DNA of 64,000 nucleotides from Candidatus Eremiobacteraceae bacterium (GTDB lineage Bacteria > Vulcanimicrobiota > Vulcanimicrobiia > Eremiobacterales > Eremiobacteraceae), in NCBI GenBank assembly GCA_035314825.1, contig DATFYX010000072.1:62001-126000 (forward strand). Reading direction: 5' to 3'. The notes below the pieces were generated by a model. The model was not told the DNA's origin. It made no database searches and saw only the letters and a list, made by a program, of their open reading frames with translations. The position numbers were made by a program, and so were the translations under genes. This document shows, piece after piece, positions 33,104 to 40,834 of the stretch. The stretch's first letter is position 1, and every line of letters starts with the position of its first letter.

Positions 33104-34093
33104 ATGACGTCAATGCGTCTTGCATCTTTCGCGATGCTGATCGCCGCTGCGCTTGTCGCGGCGGGCAGCAGCGTGTCGAGCGGCCTCGTGCTCGCGGTCG
33201 ACGATAACGCGCGGCCGGCGCTTGAAGCGCGTTTGCAGGCGCTGGCACCGCAGCTGCGCCGGTTGGCGAACGACACGCCTGGATTGGTGGCGATCACCGT
33301 CTCCGACGCGCAAGGCCAAACGCCGATCGACATCAACGGCGACGAGAATCTTCCAGCTGCGAGCGTGATCAAAGTCGCGGTGATGGTCGAAGTGATGCGG
33401 CAGGTATGGCTCGGCCGTTTCGGCCTCGAGCGCCAAGTGACGCTGCTTCCACAAGACCGCGATTGCGGCTCTGGCGCTTTGTGCGATATGGACGCCGGGA
33501 TGCGGTTCTCCGTGCTCAATCTCGCGCGCATCATGATCGCCAATAGCGACAACACGGCGACCAATATGCTTATCCGCCTCGTCGGGCGCCAGAACATCAA
33601 TGAGACGATGGCCGGCCTCGGCCTGAGCCAGACGCGCCTCGGCGACAGCATCCATGCAAGCGAGAGCAGCATCCGAACGCTGCGCACCAGCACCAATGAC
33701 ATGATGCGTCTGCTGTCGATGATCGCCCAGCGGCGGCTCGTGAACGAGGCGGCCAGCGATCTCATGCTCTCGATATTGGCAGAGCAGCGGCACAACGAGC
33801 TGCTGCCCAAGCCTCTTCCGAAGGGCCTGGTGGTGGCCCACAAGACGGGCACGCTGCACGATACGCTAAACGACGTAGGCATCGTCGATCTCGAGGGATC
33901 GCCCTACATCATCTGCGTGATCACGACCCACCTCGAGGATCTCGATGACGGGGCCCGCTTCATCCGCCGTGCCTCGAGAGCGACCTACCAAGCGTTCGTC
34001 GCGGCGGAAGCTGAAAGCGCTGCCGCTCAGGCGTCCCCCAGTCCCTCGTCGGAAGACGTTCCGCAAGAGCCGGACCCCTCGCCCTCGTCGTAA
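33104..34093 (+). CDS. Secreted serine hydrolase of the class A beta-lactamase fold
   Basis: The 329-residue protein has a signal peptide (about 1-31) and the three active-site motifs of penicilloyl-serine enzymes: SVIK (Ser87, Lys90), SDN (148-150) and KTG (247-249). The omega-loop Glu that deacylates beta-lactams is not found. The segment between SDN and KTG reads LGDSIHASESSIRTLRTSTND, shorter than in true class A enzymes. A peptidase or esterase role seems likelier than resistance. A Pro/Ser tail ends it. Confidence 0.8.
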   Translation: MTSMRLASFAMLIAAALVAAGSSVSSGLVLAVDDNARPALEARLQALAPQLRRLANDTPGLVAITVSDAQGQTPIDINGDENLPAASVIKVAVMVEVMRQVWLGRFGLERQVTLLPQDRDCGSGALCDMDAGMRFSVLNLARIMIANSDNTATNMLIRLVGRQNINETMAGLGLSQTRLGDSIHASESSIRTLRTSTNDMMRLLSMIAQRRLVNEAASDLMLSILAEQRHNELLPKPLPKGLVVAHKTGTLHDTLNDVGIVDLEGSPYIICVITTHLEDLDDGARFIRRASRATYQAFVAAEAESAAAQASPSPSSEDVPQEPDPSPSS

Positions 34094-34206
34094 TTATCCA
34101 CAGTACATAGGCCGTCGAACACGTGTGCGTGATGAGCGTCATACTGTGTTAGCCGCGTCACAAATCCGAGGGGATGTGGGTCACATGTTCGATATACTTA
34201 TACACA
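34094..34206. promoter_or_regulatory. AT-rich leader region with a DnaA box and a TATACT element
   Basis: TTATCCACA, a perfect DnaA box, lies at 34094-34102 and TTATACACA (one mismatch) at 34198-34206. ATGTG-GGT-CACAT (34174-34186) is an inverted repeat just ahead of TATACT (34193-34198), a likely -10 of the HD-GYP-like gene. The region is clearly less GC-rich than its surroundings. Confidence 0.4.
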
Positions 34207-34231
34207 GGGACCGCGACCCCGGGTAACGCTC

Positions 34232-35602
34232 GTGCAAACTTCGATTTCTGGGGCGGCGGATATCCCGCGAAAGGTTCCGGTGAGCGTCATGGCTGTGGCA
34301 GGGCAGGCGCAATTCGATCGGGTTTCGGGTACAGGGCTCGTCCGAGAGCACGCCTCGTGGCGGACGGCAGCTAAGCACTTCTATAATGCTTCACTCTTCG
34401 TCGCCGCCGCGGCTCTCGTTGTTTTCGTTCCGCTGCACCTCGAGTACACGATTTCTGCGTATCTCGCGGTGGCAGTCGTTGGTGTGTTCCTCGTCCTAAA
34501 CGAACGGCCGCAAGACGGATTCCAAGGCGGGCACGTACCGCTTACAGCGATTCAGGCGGCGGCAGTGGCAGCAATCGGCGGCTGGGCTTTGCCGCTGGGC
34601 GTCATCACATGGTCCGTCGTGCACGCGCAACTGCTTCGGAAGGGTAGGCCGCTTCCGACGTTTGTCAGCGGTCTTGCCGGACAGCTTGGCATGACGACCT
34701 TTGTGACCTATGCCATGTTAGCAATATATGCCGGCACGCATGCAGCCACCGTGGCTCTTCCCATCGTTTCAGCGCTGGTAATGTTGCTGGGCATCATAGC
34801 GATGGGTATGGTCGGGCAAACCCTTAATAACGCGTTTGTCGCCGCCGGATTAGTGATCCTCGGCGAGCCCGTGTCCTTCGTGCGGTACTGGCGCGCCGGC
34901 TTCGTCGCTTCGCTGTGGGCGTATCTCCTCGTGGGGATGTACGCGTTCGCCGGCATCCTCGGAGCCATCGTGTTCTATTACGTGGTGGCGCACACGCGGA
35001 TGTTCGAGCGCATCATCCAGGCCGCGGCGGCTCGAGACGAGCGCGACTTCGTGACGAATCAATTCCACGAGATGATTCGGGACTTCATGGGGTTGCTTAG
35101 TCCCCAGGACGCCGAGTTTGCGGCTGACGTCCGATACCTATCGCTCCAGCTGGGCCGGAAGATCGGCATGCCCAAGACCGATCTCGAGAAGCTGGGTTGG
35201 GCCGCAGAATTCCATGAAATAGGGAAATGCAAGCTGTCGGCTGACGTTAGGGAGGGCAAAAATCTAACGCCCGCTCAGCAGGGCGAGGCCCTGCGTTATC
35301 CGATGCTCGGAGCAGATGTCTTACGGAAGGCTTCGAAGGTGATTCCGGAAGAGGTTGCCTACGCAGTTCAGCATCAGTGCGAGGCCTTTGATGGCAGTGG
35401 TTATCCGCACGCCATGAGGGGGACGAATATCCCCCTTATGTCTCGCATTATCGCGATTTCCCGCGACTATGCGCGTCTCCTGACCGGCCATGCCGGCACC
35501 GAGCCACTTCCAAAGCAAACAGCGCTAACCACGCTGCAAGCTCGCGCCGGCAGCCAATACGACCCCTCCCTCGTCGACCTCTTATACCGTGAGATCGCGT
35601 AA
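34232..35602 (+). CDS. Membrane HD-GYP-like protein with degenerate metal site
   Basis: In the 456-residue protein the first 250 residues hold six or seven TM helices (e.g. 55-70, 77-90, 105-130, 160-195, 205-215, 225-250). The last 180 resemble an HD-GYP phosphodiesterase: FHEIGKCKL (327-335), NLTPAQQGEALRYPMLGADVL, HQCEAFDGSGYP (381-392) and IPLMSRIIAISRDY. The GYP is kept, but HD has become HE, the RHP-type His is Tyr, and HHE has become HQC-E, so several metal ligands are missing. It probably senses rather than degrades c-di-GMP. GTG 34232 or ATG 34289 may be the start. Codon use is more AT-rich than that of its neighbours. Confidence 0.75.
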   Translation: MQTSISGAADIPRKVPVSVMAVAGQAQFDRVSGTGLVREHASWRTAAKHFYNASLFVAAAALVVFVPLHLEYTISAYLAVAVVGVFLVLNERPQDGFQGGHVPLTAIQAAAVAAIGGWALPLGVITWSVVHAQLLRKGRPLPTFVSGLAGQLGMTTFVTYAMLAIYAGTHAATVALPIVSALVMLLGIIAMGMVGQTLNNAFVAAGLVILGEPVSFVRYWRAGFVASLWAYLLVGMYAFAGILGAIVFYYVVAHTRMFERIIQAAAARDERDFVTNQFHEMIRDFMGLLSPQDAEFAADVRYLSLQLGRKIGMPKTDLEKLGWAAEFHEIGKCKLSADVREGKNLTPAQQGEALRYPMLGADVLRKASKVIPEEVAYAVQHQCEAFDGSGYPHAMRGTNIPLMSRIIAISRDYARLLTGHAGTEPLPKQTALTTLQARAGSQYDPSLVDLLYREIA

Positions 35603-35615
35603 GGGGCAGGTGGAA

Positions 35616-35777
35616 CTATCTATTGATCAGCTGGTCCTGGATATGCGCGCCGCTGTTGATCATCTGATCTTGGGCATTCATCCCACTGTTGATCATCTGA
35701 TCGAGCATGTGCGCAGCCCATTGCATGAGCATGCTGAGATGATACGAAAAGGCGTGGAACTCACTGCCGAAATGCAT
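35616..35777 (-). CDS. 53-residue protein with three 11-residue repeats
   Basis: It starts at ATG 35777 with GGAGG (35784-35788) 6 bases upstream. After an aromatic N-terminus (MHFGSEFHAFSYHLSML) come three 11-residue units: AHMLDQMINSG, MNAQDQMINSG and AHIQDQLINR. The period suggests an amphipathic helix or coiled coil that self-associates. There is no signal peptide. It lies antisense to the 3' flank of the HD-GYP-like gene. The opposite strand also has an open frame (GTG 35589), but without a ribosome binding site. No family is recognised. Confidence 0.6.
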   Translation of the reverse strand: MHFGSEFHAFSYHLSMLMQWAAHMLDQMINSGMNAQDQMINSGAHIQDQLINR

Positions 35778-36102
35778 GACTAGCCTCCAAGCGGTCTGTT
35801 AACTCGGAGAGCGAGACCACACGCCTCAGATCGCACCGCCACTGCCAGGCGGTGCGGTCGCTCTTTTATCGACTACCCAAGGCTAAGAATGTGGAATCAG
35901 CCCCCCAAGTGTCCTTGAACGATACCACTTCGAACCGCGCTCTGGATATGTTCTGCCAAACATTTTCCATAAGAGTGATCCGCGACTCGCGGTAGCCTTC
36001 GTTCGTTACAGCGCCCACTCGACGTGTGACGCTGGTCACACTCCGTTATAGGAGCCCGCACAGGCTCCTTCTTGGGGTCTCGGGACAGGAATAGGGTAGC
36101 TA
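35778..36102. other. Intergenic region, 325 bases, with two hairpins
   Basis: Besides the terminator at 35832-35868 it holds AGGAGCC-CGCAC-AGGCTCCT near 36050-36070, which could end transcription coming from either side. The rest should contain the promoter of the 53-residue gene (minus strand), but no clear -10/-35 pair is seen. I find no credible gene in it. Confidence 0.5.
35832..35868 (+). terminator. Terminator downstream of the HD-GYP-like gene
   Basis: Perfect 9-bp stem CGCACCGCC/GGCGGTGCG with loop ACTGCCA, followed by GTCGCTCTTTTA. The 230-base interval from the HD-GYP stop means its transcript would run antisense across the whole 53-residue gene. Confidence 0.7.
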
Positions 36103-37074
36103 CTACGAGGCTGCGGCCTTTTCCGTCTGGTGGAGTTTGGCTGCTCCGGTATCGTACGCTGGCGTCAACCAGTGGCGATAACCGGGCAGTTCGCCCATGA
36201 CCGCCTTGCGGTAGAGCTCGCGAAGGGCGGCGGTCTTGGTGCCGACCTTGCCGCGGCCGACCGGGCGGTGATCGACCTCGATGACCGGGGCTACCTCGAC
36301 CGCCGTGCCCACGAGGAACACCTCGTCGGCCACATACAGCTCGCTCCGATCGATGCTGCGCTCGAGCACCTCGATGTTCAGCTCGCGCTGGCAAAGATCG
36401 ATGATGGTGCGCCGCGTGATGCCTTCGAGAATCCCGTCGCTCACAGGCGGGGTGATGGCGATCCCATTCCGGACGATAAAGATGTTCTGCGCGCTGCCTT
36501 CCGCGACGTGGCCTTCGCTGTTGAGCATAATGGCCTCGTCGAAACCGTTGGAGACCGCTTCGGTCTTGGCCAACGCCGAGTTGACGTAGACTCCGGTCAA
36601 CTTGGCCCGCGCCGGCGCGACGTTGTCATCGATGCGCCGCCATGACGAAATGCAGGCCCGCAAGCCGGCTGACGAGTCGAAATAAGCCTTATGCGGCACG
36701 GCGGTGATGGTGAATTCATGGCTGACCTTGTGCAGCCTCACCCCGATCTCTTCCGCGCTCTTGTAGACGAGCGGCCGGACGTAGAGATCCTGGCGGAAGT
36801 TGTTTGCGCGCGCCAATTCGGCCGTGCGAGCGCACAAGCGCTCAGGCGATTCGGTCAGCTCCATCATGAGCAGCTTGGCCGAATCGGCCAGGCGTTCGTA
36901 GTGTTCGAGCAGCCGGAAGAAGTAGAGCTGGTTCGCTTTGGCGTTCCAATAACCGCGGATGCCCTCAAAGCAGCCGGTGCCGTAGTTCAGGCCGTGGGCG
37001 AGAATCCCGACCTTCGTCTCGGCGTACGGCACCAGCGTGCCGCCACGGTAGACGATGAGTTTGTCCAGATCCAT
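36103..37074 (-). CDS. ilvE: Branched-chain amino acid aminotransferase
   Basis: The 323-residue fold-type IV PLP enzyme has HGLNYGTGCFEGIRGYW, the PLP lysine region APARAKLTGVYVNSALAKTEA, EGHVAEGSAQNIFIVRNG and a final ADEVFLVGTAVEVAPV. It makes or degrades Leu, Ile and Val. ATG 37074 with GGAGAG nearby is chosen; longer frames add an unrelated leader. TATAGT on the minus strand at 37201-37206 may be its -10. The livKHMGF uptake operon at 55-60 kb handles the same amino acids. Confidence 0.92.
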   Translation of the reverse strand: MDLDKLIVYRGGTLVPYAETKVGILAHGLNYGTGCFEGIRGYWNAKANQLYFFRLLEHYERLADSAKLLMMELTESPERLCARTAELARANNFRQDLYVRPLVYKSAEEIGVRLHKVSHEFTITAVPHKAYFDSSAGLRACISSWRRIDDNVAPARAKLTGVYVNSALAKTEAVSNGFDEAIMLNSEGHVAEGSAQNIFIVRNGIAITPPVSDGILEGITRRTIIDLCQRELNIEVLERSIDRSELYVADEVFLVGTAVEVAPVIEVDHRPVGRGKVGTKTAALRELYRKAVMGELPGYRHWLTPAYDTGAAKLHQTEKAAAS

Positions 37075-37279
37075 TCCGTGCTCTCTCCTTGGCGCAGCCT
37101 CGAACGACTTTCCGCACAGCGCCGGCGCTGACCTCGCTCCAGCAAGATCACGGCGGCAGCGGGTGGTACGGTAACCGCCCAGAAAATCACGCCCCTCATC
37201 ACTATACGCCGCCGACACGAGCGCTTTGAACGTGCAGGTGGCCAGGGTTTGTCCGAAGCTGGGGGGACGCGCTAGCCAG

Positions 37280-38443
37280 ATGTCGACCTTTGCGGTCGCG
37301 GTCAATTTCGCCGGATTGGGGCTGTTCGTCTGGCACTGGGCGCTCGCGTCGTTCGCGATGTTCTGGGCCGTGCTCTGGTCGTTGCTACTCGGTTTTCTCT
37401 TGTCGGCGATGATCCAGGCGTACGTCCCCAAGGACGGCCTAAGTCGGATTCTCGGCAAAGTCGGGTTGCGCGAGGTCGCGCTTGCCACCGCGCTGGGAGC
37501 CGCAAGCTCTTCATGCAGCTATGCCGCGGCGGCGACCGCCAAATCGCTGTTCAAACGCGGCGCGGCGTTCACGACCGCGATGGTCTTCATGTTCGCATCG
37601 ACCAACTTGGTCATCGAGCTAGGACTTGTGTTGTGGCGGCTGATGGGCTGGCCGTTCGTCATCGCCGAGTGGCTCGGCGGGCTCATCCTTATCGCGGTCT
37701 TCGTGCTGCTCGCGCAACTGCTGCTGCCCAAACGCGTCATCGAAGAAGGTCGCGAGTTCTGTCAGGCCGCTGGCGAAACGAGCAACGAGCACGAGCACGG
37801 CGACATGCTCGCACCGGGCGCGACCTTCGGCGAGAAACTGCGCTCGGCGACCGGCTGGCGCTACATCGCGCACTACTTCCAGATGGATTGGTCGATGCTG
37901 CAGGTCGACCTGATCCTCGGATTCGTCATCGCCGGCTTCTTGGCGGTGGGCGTGCCGAATTCGTGGTGGCAGCATCTATTCGTGAGCTCGGCGCCGCCGC
38001 TGTGGCGCACGTTGGAGAACGCCTTCGTCGGGCCGATCATCGCGGTGTTGAGCTTCGTATGCTCGATCGGCAACGTGCCGTTGGCGGCGGTCTTGTGGCA
38101 GGGCGGTGCCAGCTTCGGCGGGGTGGTCGCGTTCCTCTACGCTGACCTCATCGTGCTGCCGCTCATCGACATCTACCGCAAGTATTATGGATGGAAGCTC
38201 GCGCTGTCCATGACCGGCGTGTTCTATCTGTCCATGGTGGCGGCGGGCCTGATCGTCGAGCTGCTCTTCGCCTGGACGGGTCAGATCCCACATGCGGCCG
38301 GCAACCTGTTGACGGACGTCGAGCATATCACTCTGAACTATACGACCGTGCTCAACGTGGTGTTCCTGGCCGGGGTTCTCGGGCTGTTGTGGTGGGCCGG
38401 TCGGACCGGAGCCGGCAACGAGCATCAGCACGCGCACCACTAG
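37280..38443 (+). CDS. Permease, ArsP/DUF318 (UPF0718) family
   Basis: The polytopic protein has about eight TM helices and the family's two repeats: VALATALGAASSSCSYAAAA and SFVCSIGNVPLAAVLWQGG. The Cys in the SCSYA motif is conserved in ArsP-type transporters. It ends in a His-rich tail (NEHQHAHH) and has a central EHEHGD, both possible metal-binding sites. It may export organoarsenicals or other metal(loid) species; no ars regulator is adjacent. The start could be TTG 37226 instead of ATG 37280. Confidence 0.82.
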   Translation: MSTFAVAVNFAGLGLFVWHWALASFAMFWAVLWSLLLGFLLSAMIQAYVPKDGLSRILGKVGLREVALATALGAASSSCSYAAAATAKSLFKRGAAFTTAMVFMFASTNLVIELGLVLWRLMGWPFVIAEWLGGLILIAVFVLLAQLLLPKRVIEEGREFCQAAGETSNEHEHGDMLAPGATFGEKLRSATGWRYIAHYFQMDWSMLQVDLILGFVIAGFLAVGVPNSWWQHLFVSSAPPLWRTLENAFVGPIIAVLSFVCSIGNVPLAAVLWQGGASFGGVVAFLYADLIVLPLIDIYRKYYGWKLALSMTGVFYLSMVAAGLIVELLFAWTGQIPHAAGNLLTDVEHITLNYTTVLNVVFLAGVLGLLWWAGRTGAGNEHQHAHH

Positions 38444-38445
38444 AG

Positions 38446-38476
38446 TTGCATTTCCACTGACTTTGTGCTACAAAGT
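38446..38476 (+). promoter_or_regulatory. Promoter with palindromic operator ACTTTG-TGCTA-CAAAGT
   Basis: A -35-like TTGCAT (38446-38451) is followed after 17 bases by TACAAA (38469-38474). A perfect inverted repeat with 6-base arms and 5-base centre (38460-38476) covers the -10. It sits 8 bases before the start codon of the membrane-protein/winged-helix pair, so autorepression by that regulator is the simplest reading. Confidence 0.55.
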
Positions 38477-38483
38477 ATAAGGC

Positions 38484-39128
38484 ATGAACGTCGAAGTCGA
38501 ACGGGCGCTCGCTGATCTCACCGAGGTCAGGGACCGGCTCGCCAGCGTCCAGCGCTTCCGGGGCTATTCCAGCCGCGTGGCCGCCATCAGCGGCGGCATC
38601 GCGCTGCTGGGCGGGCTCGTCCAGGCTGCGCTCGTGCCCCACCCGAGCAGCCTGTCAGACGTCCGCCTGTACGTGACCATCTGGATCTCGTGCCTGGTCG
38701 CGGCGCTCGCGGTCTACTACGGCAACTTGCTGGGCTGGTACTTGCGCAACGACGGGCGTCAGGCGCGCTATCAATCCAAGACGGTCAGCTTGAGCCTGCT
38801 GCCGGCGCTGGCGCTGGGCGCTGTGCTGAGCCTGGCGGTCTGCCTCCAGGGCGTACCTGCGATGCTGCCCGGCATCTGGTACGCGTGTTACGGCCTTGCG
38901 CTGTTCGCGTCGCGCAACCACGTGCCGCGCGCAGTGCTTTCGGTCGCCGCGATGTTCGGTCTGATCGGCGCAGCGCTGTTGTTGATGCCCAATCAATGGA
39001 GCGCGCTCGCGTGGTGGGTGATGGCGGCAGGCTTCGCGATCGGGCAGTTCTGGATCGGCTGGCTCATCGCCGCCGAAGGCGCGATCGAGTCGAACACGAT
39101 GTCGGAGATCTCTCATGAACGCCAATAA
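38484..39128 (+). CDS. Multi-span membrane protein of unknown function
   Basis: In the 214-residue protein a charged N-terminal helix (ERALADLTEVRDRLASVQRF) precedes five or six TM segments, e.g. about 33-50, 62-82, 98-120, 126-143, 147-165 and 168-190. It overlaps the winged-helix gene by 14 bases, so the two are coupled. Such membrane-protein/regulator pairs are common, but the function is unknown. Confidence 0.75.
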   Translation: MNVEVERALADLTEVRDRLASVQRFRGYSSRVAAISGGIALLGGLVQAALVPHPSSLSDVRLYVTIWISCLVAALAVYYGNLLGWYLRNDGRQARYQSKTVSLSLLPALALGAVLSLAVCLQGVPAMLPGIWYACYGLALFASRNHVPRAVLSVAAMFGLIGAALLLMPNQWSALAWWVMAAGFAIGQFWIGWLIAAEGAIESNTMSEISHERQ

Positions 39129-39534
39129 CGCCCGCAAGGCGGGCAAGAAGCCCGCGCGCACCAACGGCCGCGAAGCGCCCTACGCGTACAGCGGCTTGCA
39201 GCGCATCTTCCACGAACGCGGCAGGCTCGCCGTGTGCACGTGTTTGGTCGCGCACCCGGAGGGCTTGAGCTTCACCGATCTGCAAGACGCCTGCGGACTC
39301 ACCGACGGCAATCTCAGCCGGCACCTCACCGCGCTGGCCGAGATGGGCGTCGTCTCGATCGTCAAGGAGAGCGGCCACGGACGTCCGACGACGCTGTGCC
39401 GCATCACCCACGCCGGCCGCACGCGTTTTCTCGCCTACATCGACGAACTCGAGTCGGTCGTGCGCGAGGTCCACGCCAAGGCCCAACCGCACGCCGCCGA
39501 CGGACGGTCGCCCGCCCGCCTCGCCACCACTTAG
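39115..39534 (+). CDS. Winged-helix transcriptional regulator
   Basis: The 139-residue protein has a basic N-terminus, then RIFHERGRLAVCTCLVAHPEG and LSFTDLQDACGLTDGNLSRHLTALAE, a winged helix-turn-helix. The wing reads VVSIVKESGHGRPTTLCRITHAG. This fits the MarR/ArsR-like HTH_34 class (dimeric, small). It probably binds the palindrome at 38460-38476 and represses the pair. CTC residues near 45 could sense redox or metal. Confidence 0.82.
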   Translation: MNANNARKAGKKPARTNGREAPYAYSGLQRIFHERGRLAVCTCLVAHPEGLSFTDLQDACGLTDGNLSRHLTALAEMGVVSIVKESGHGRPTTLCRITHAGRTRFLAYIDELESVVREVHAKAQPHAADGRSPARLATT

Positions 39535-39570
39535 CCCTCGCCATCCCGAAAGGCACGTCAGGTCTTATCG

Positions 39571-40308
39571 ATGATTTCGACCAAACCGCATAGGCTCATA
39601 GAGCTCGCCGACGCACCGATGCCCGCGCATGTCGCCATCATCATGGACGGCAACCGCCGCTGGGCGCGCGAACGAAATCTGCCGGTCGCGGAGGGATACC
39701 GCCGCGGTATCGCCACGCTGCGCGAGACCGTGCGCGGGTGCCGCGACTTCGGCATCGGCATGTTGACGGTCTACGGGTTCTCCGAGGAGAATTGGTCTCG
39801 TCCGTGGACCGAGATCTCCGTGCTATTCGACCTTTGCTGCGCATTCGCGTATCAAGAGCTTGACGGGCTATGCCGCGACAACGTGCGCGTCCAGGTGATC
39901 GGCAAATGGGAGGCGCTGCCGGAACGTCCGCGGCGTGCGCTCGAGCATCTCATCGAGAAGACAGCCGGCAACTCCGGCACCGTGCTCAACCTGGCGGTCA
40001 ACTACAGCGCGCGCACCGAGCTGCGCGACGCGGTGCATGCGCTTGCCGGCGACATCCGCAGCGGCGCGCTCGACGCCGACAAGATCGACGACGATACGCT
40101 CGGCACGTATCTGTACACCAAGGGCATGCCGGACCCCGACCTGCTCATCCGTCCGGGCGGCGAATACCGGCTATCGAACTTCTTGCTGTATCAATGCGCG
40201 TATACGGAGCTGTACGTGACCGAGGTCTGCTGGCCGGATTTCAGCCGCGACCATCTCGCGATGGCGGTCGCCGAGTTCCAACGCCGCCAGCGCCGCTTCG
40301 GCAGATAG
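39571..40308 (+). CDS. uppS: Isoprenyl transferase (undecaprenyl diphosphate synthase)
   Basis: The 245-residue cis-prenyltransferase makes the C55 lipid carrier for peptidoglycan. Visible are [19 protein letters not shown] (catalytic Asp), [28 protein letters not shown] and the C-terminal [29 protein letters not shown]. It uses products of the MEP pathway (ispE at 3.2 kb). Confidence 0.94.
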   Translation: [245 protein letters not shown]

Positions 40309-40312
40309 CCGC

Positions 40313-40834
40313 TTAGCGGCCCTTCGCGCACACCGCGCTGTCTGCGGTGATCCACGTTCCGCCGCTGGGATTGCCGAGCTCATCGATCTGCGTCGTCTTC
40401 GCGTCATTGACTTTGACCACCGTCGTGCGGTAGCCCATCGTCGGCATGCCATTGGCGCTGAGCGTGCCGGTCCACACGATGGTGTGCCCGGTCCAGCCCG
40501 ACGACATCTGTGAGCTCGTGCCCTTGGTGGAATCGGCCGTCTGGATCCATTGGCGCTTGTTGGGATCGAGCCACATCTGCCCCGTGCCGTCGCCGCCCGA
40601 CACCGTGCGGTTCAGCATCTTGGTGCCGTCGGCGGACATGGTCGAGACCGTCGTGACCTGCGGATTCGAGCCGTCGACCGCTTTGACCGAACAGGTCCAT
40701 GTCCCCAACAAGAAACGCATGCTGGACATGCTTTGCGCTGCGCTCGGTGCGGTGTCGGCAGCCGCTAGGCTAGCCCCGAGCGCCGAAGCGAGCAGCAGCG
40801 AGGCCGCCGGCAGTCCGTACATCTTCATATTCAT
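40313..40834 (-). CDS. Secreted DUF1579-like protein
   Basis: The 173-residue protein has a signal peptide (about 1-26, cut near LAAADTA). A lipocalin-like domain follows: MRFLLGTWTCSVKAVDG, then WLDPNKRQWIQTADSTKG and YRTTVVKVNDAKTTQIDELG. The W-T-C and repeated beta strands resemble DUF1579/heme-lipocalin-like proteins. The start overlaps the Rieske gene's stop (ATGA), so it is the second gene of that operon. Confidence 0.6.
   Translation of the reverse strand: MNMKMYGLPAASLLLASALGASLAAADTAPSAAQSMSSMRFLLGTWTCSVKAVDGSNPQVTTVSTMSADGTKMLNRTVSGGDGTGQMWLDPNKRQWIQTADSTKGTSSQMSSGWTGHTIVWTGTLSANGMPTMGYRTTVVKVNDAKTTQIDELGNPSGGTWITADSAVCAKGR

Noticed and set aside
34094-34206. Possible replication origin
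   Set aside because: Only one perfect DnaA box and one near match, with no dnaA, dnaN, parAB or rpmH nearby and no AT-rich unwinding repeat.
35589-35783. A 64-codon plus-strand frame opposite the 53-residue gene
   Set aside because: It starts at a GTG inside the HD-GYP-like gene without a ribosome binding site. The repeats on this strand arise because the DNA repeat (GATCATCTGATC) is nearly palindromic; the minus strand has the strong GGAGG.
37149-37175. T-box-like GGGTGGTAC followed by CCGCCC near ilvE
   Set aside because: It resembles the T-box bulge sequence only on the plus strand, opposite to ilvE. A Stem I would have to lie within the ilvE coding region, and no terminator follows.
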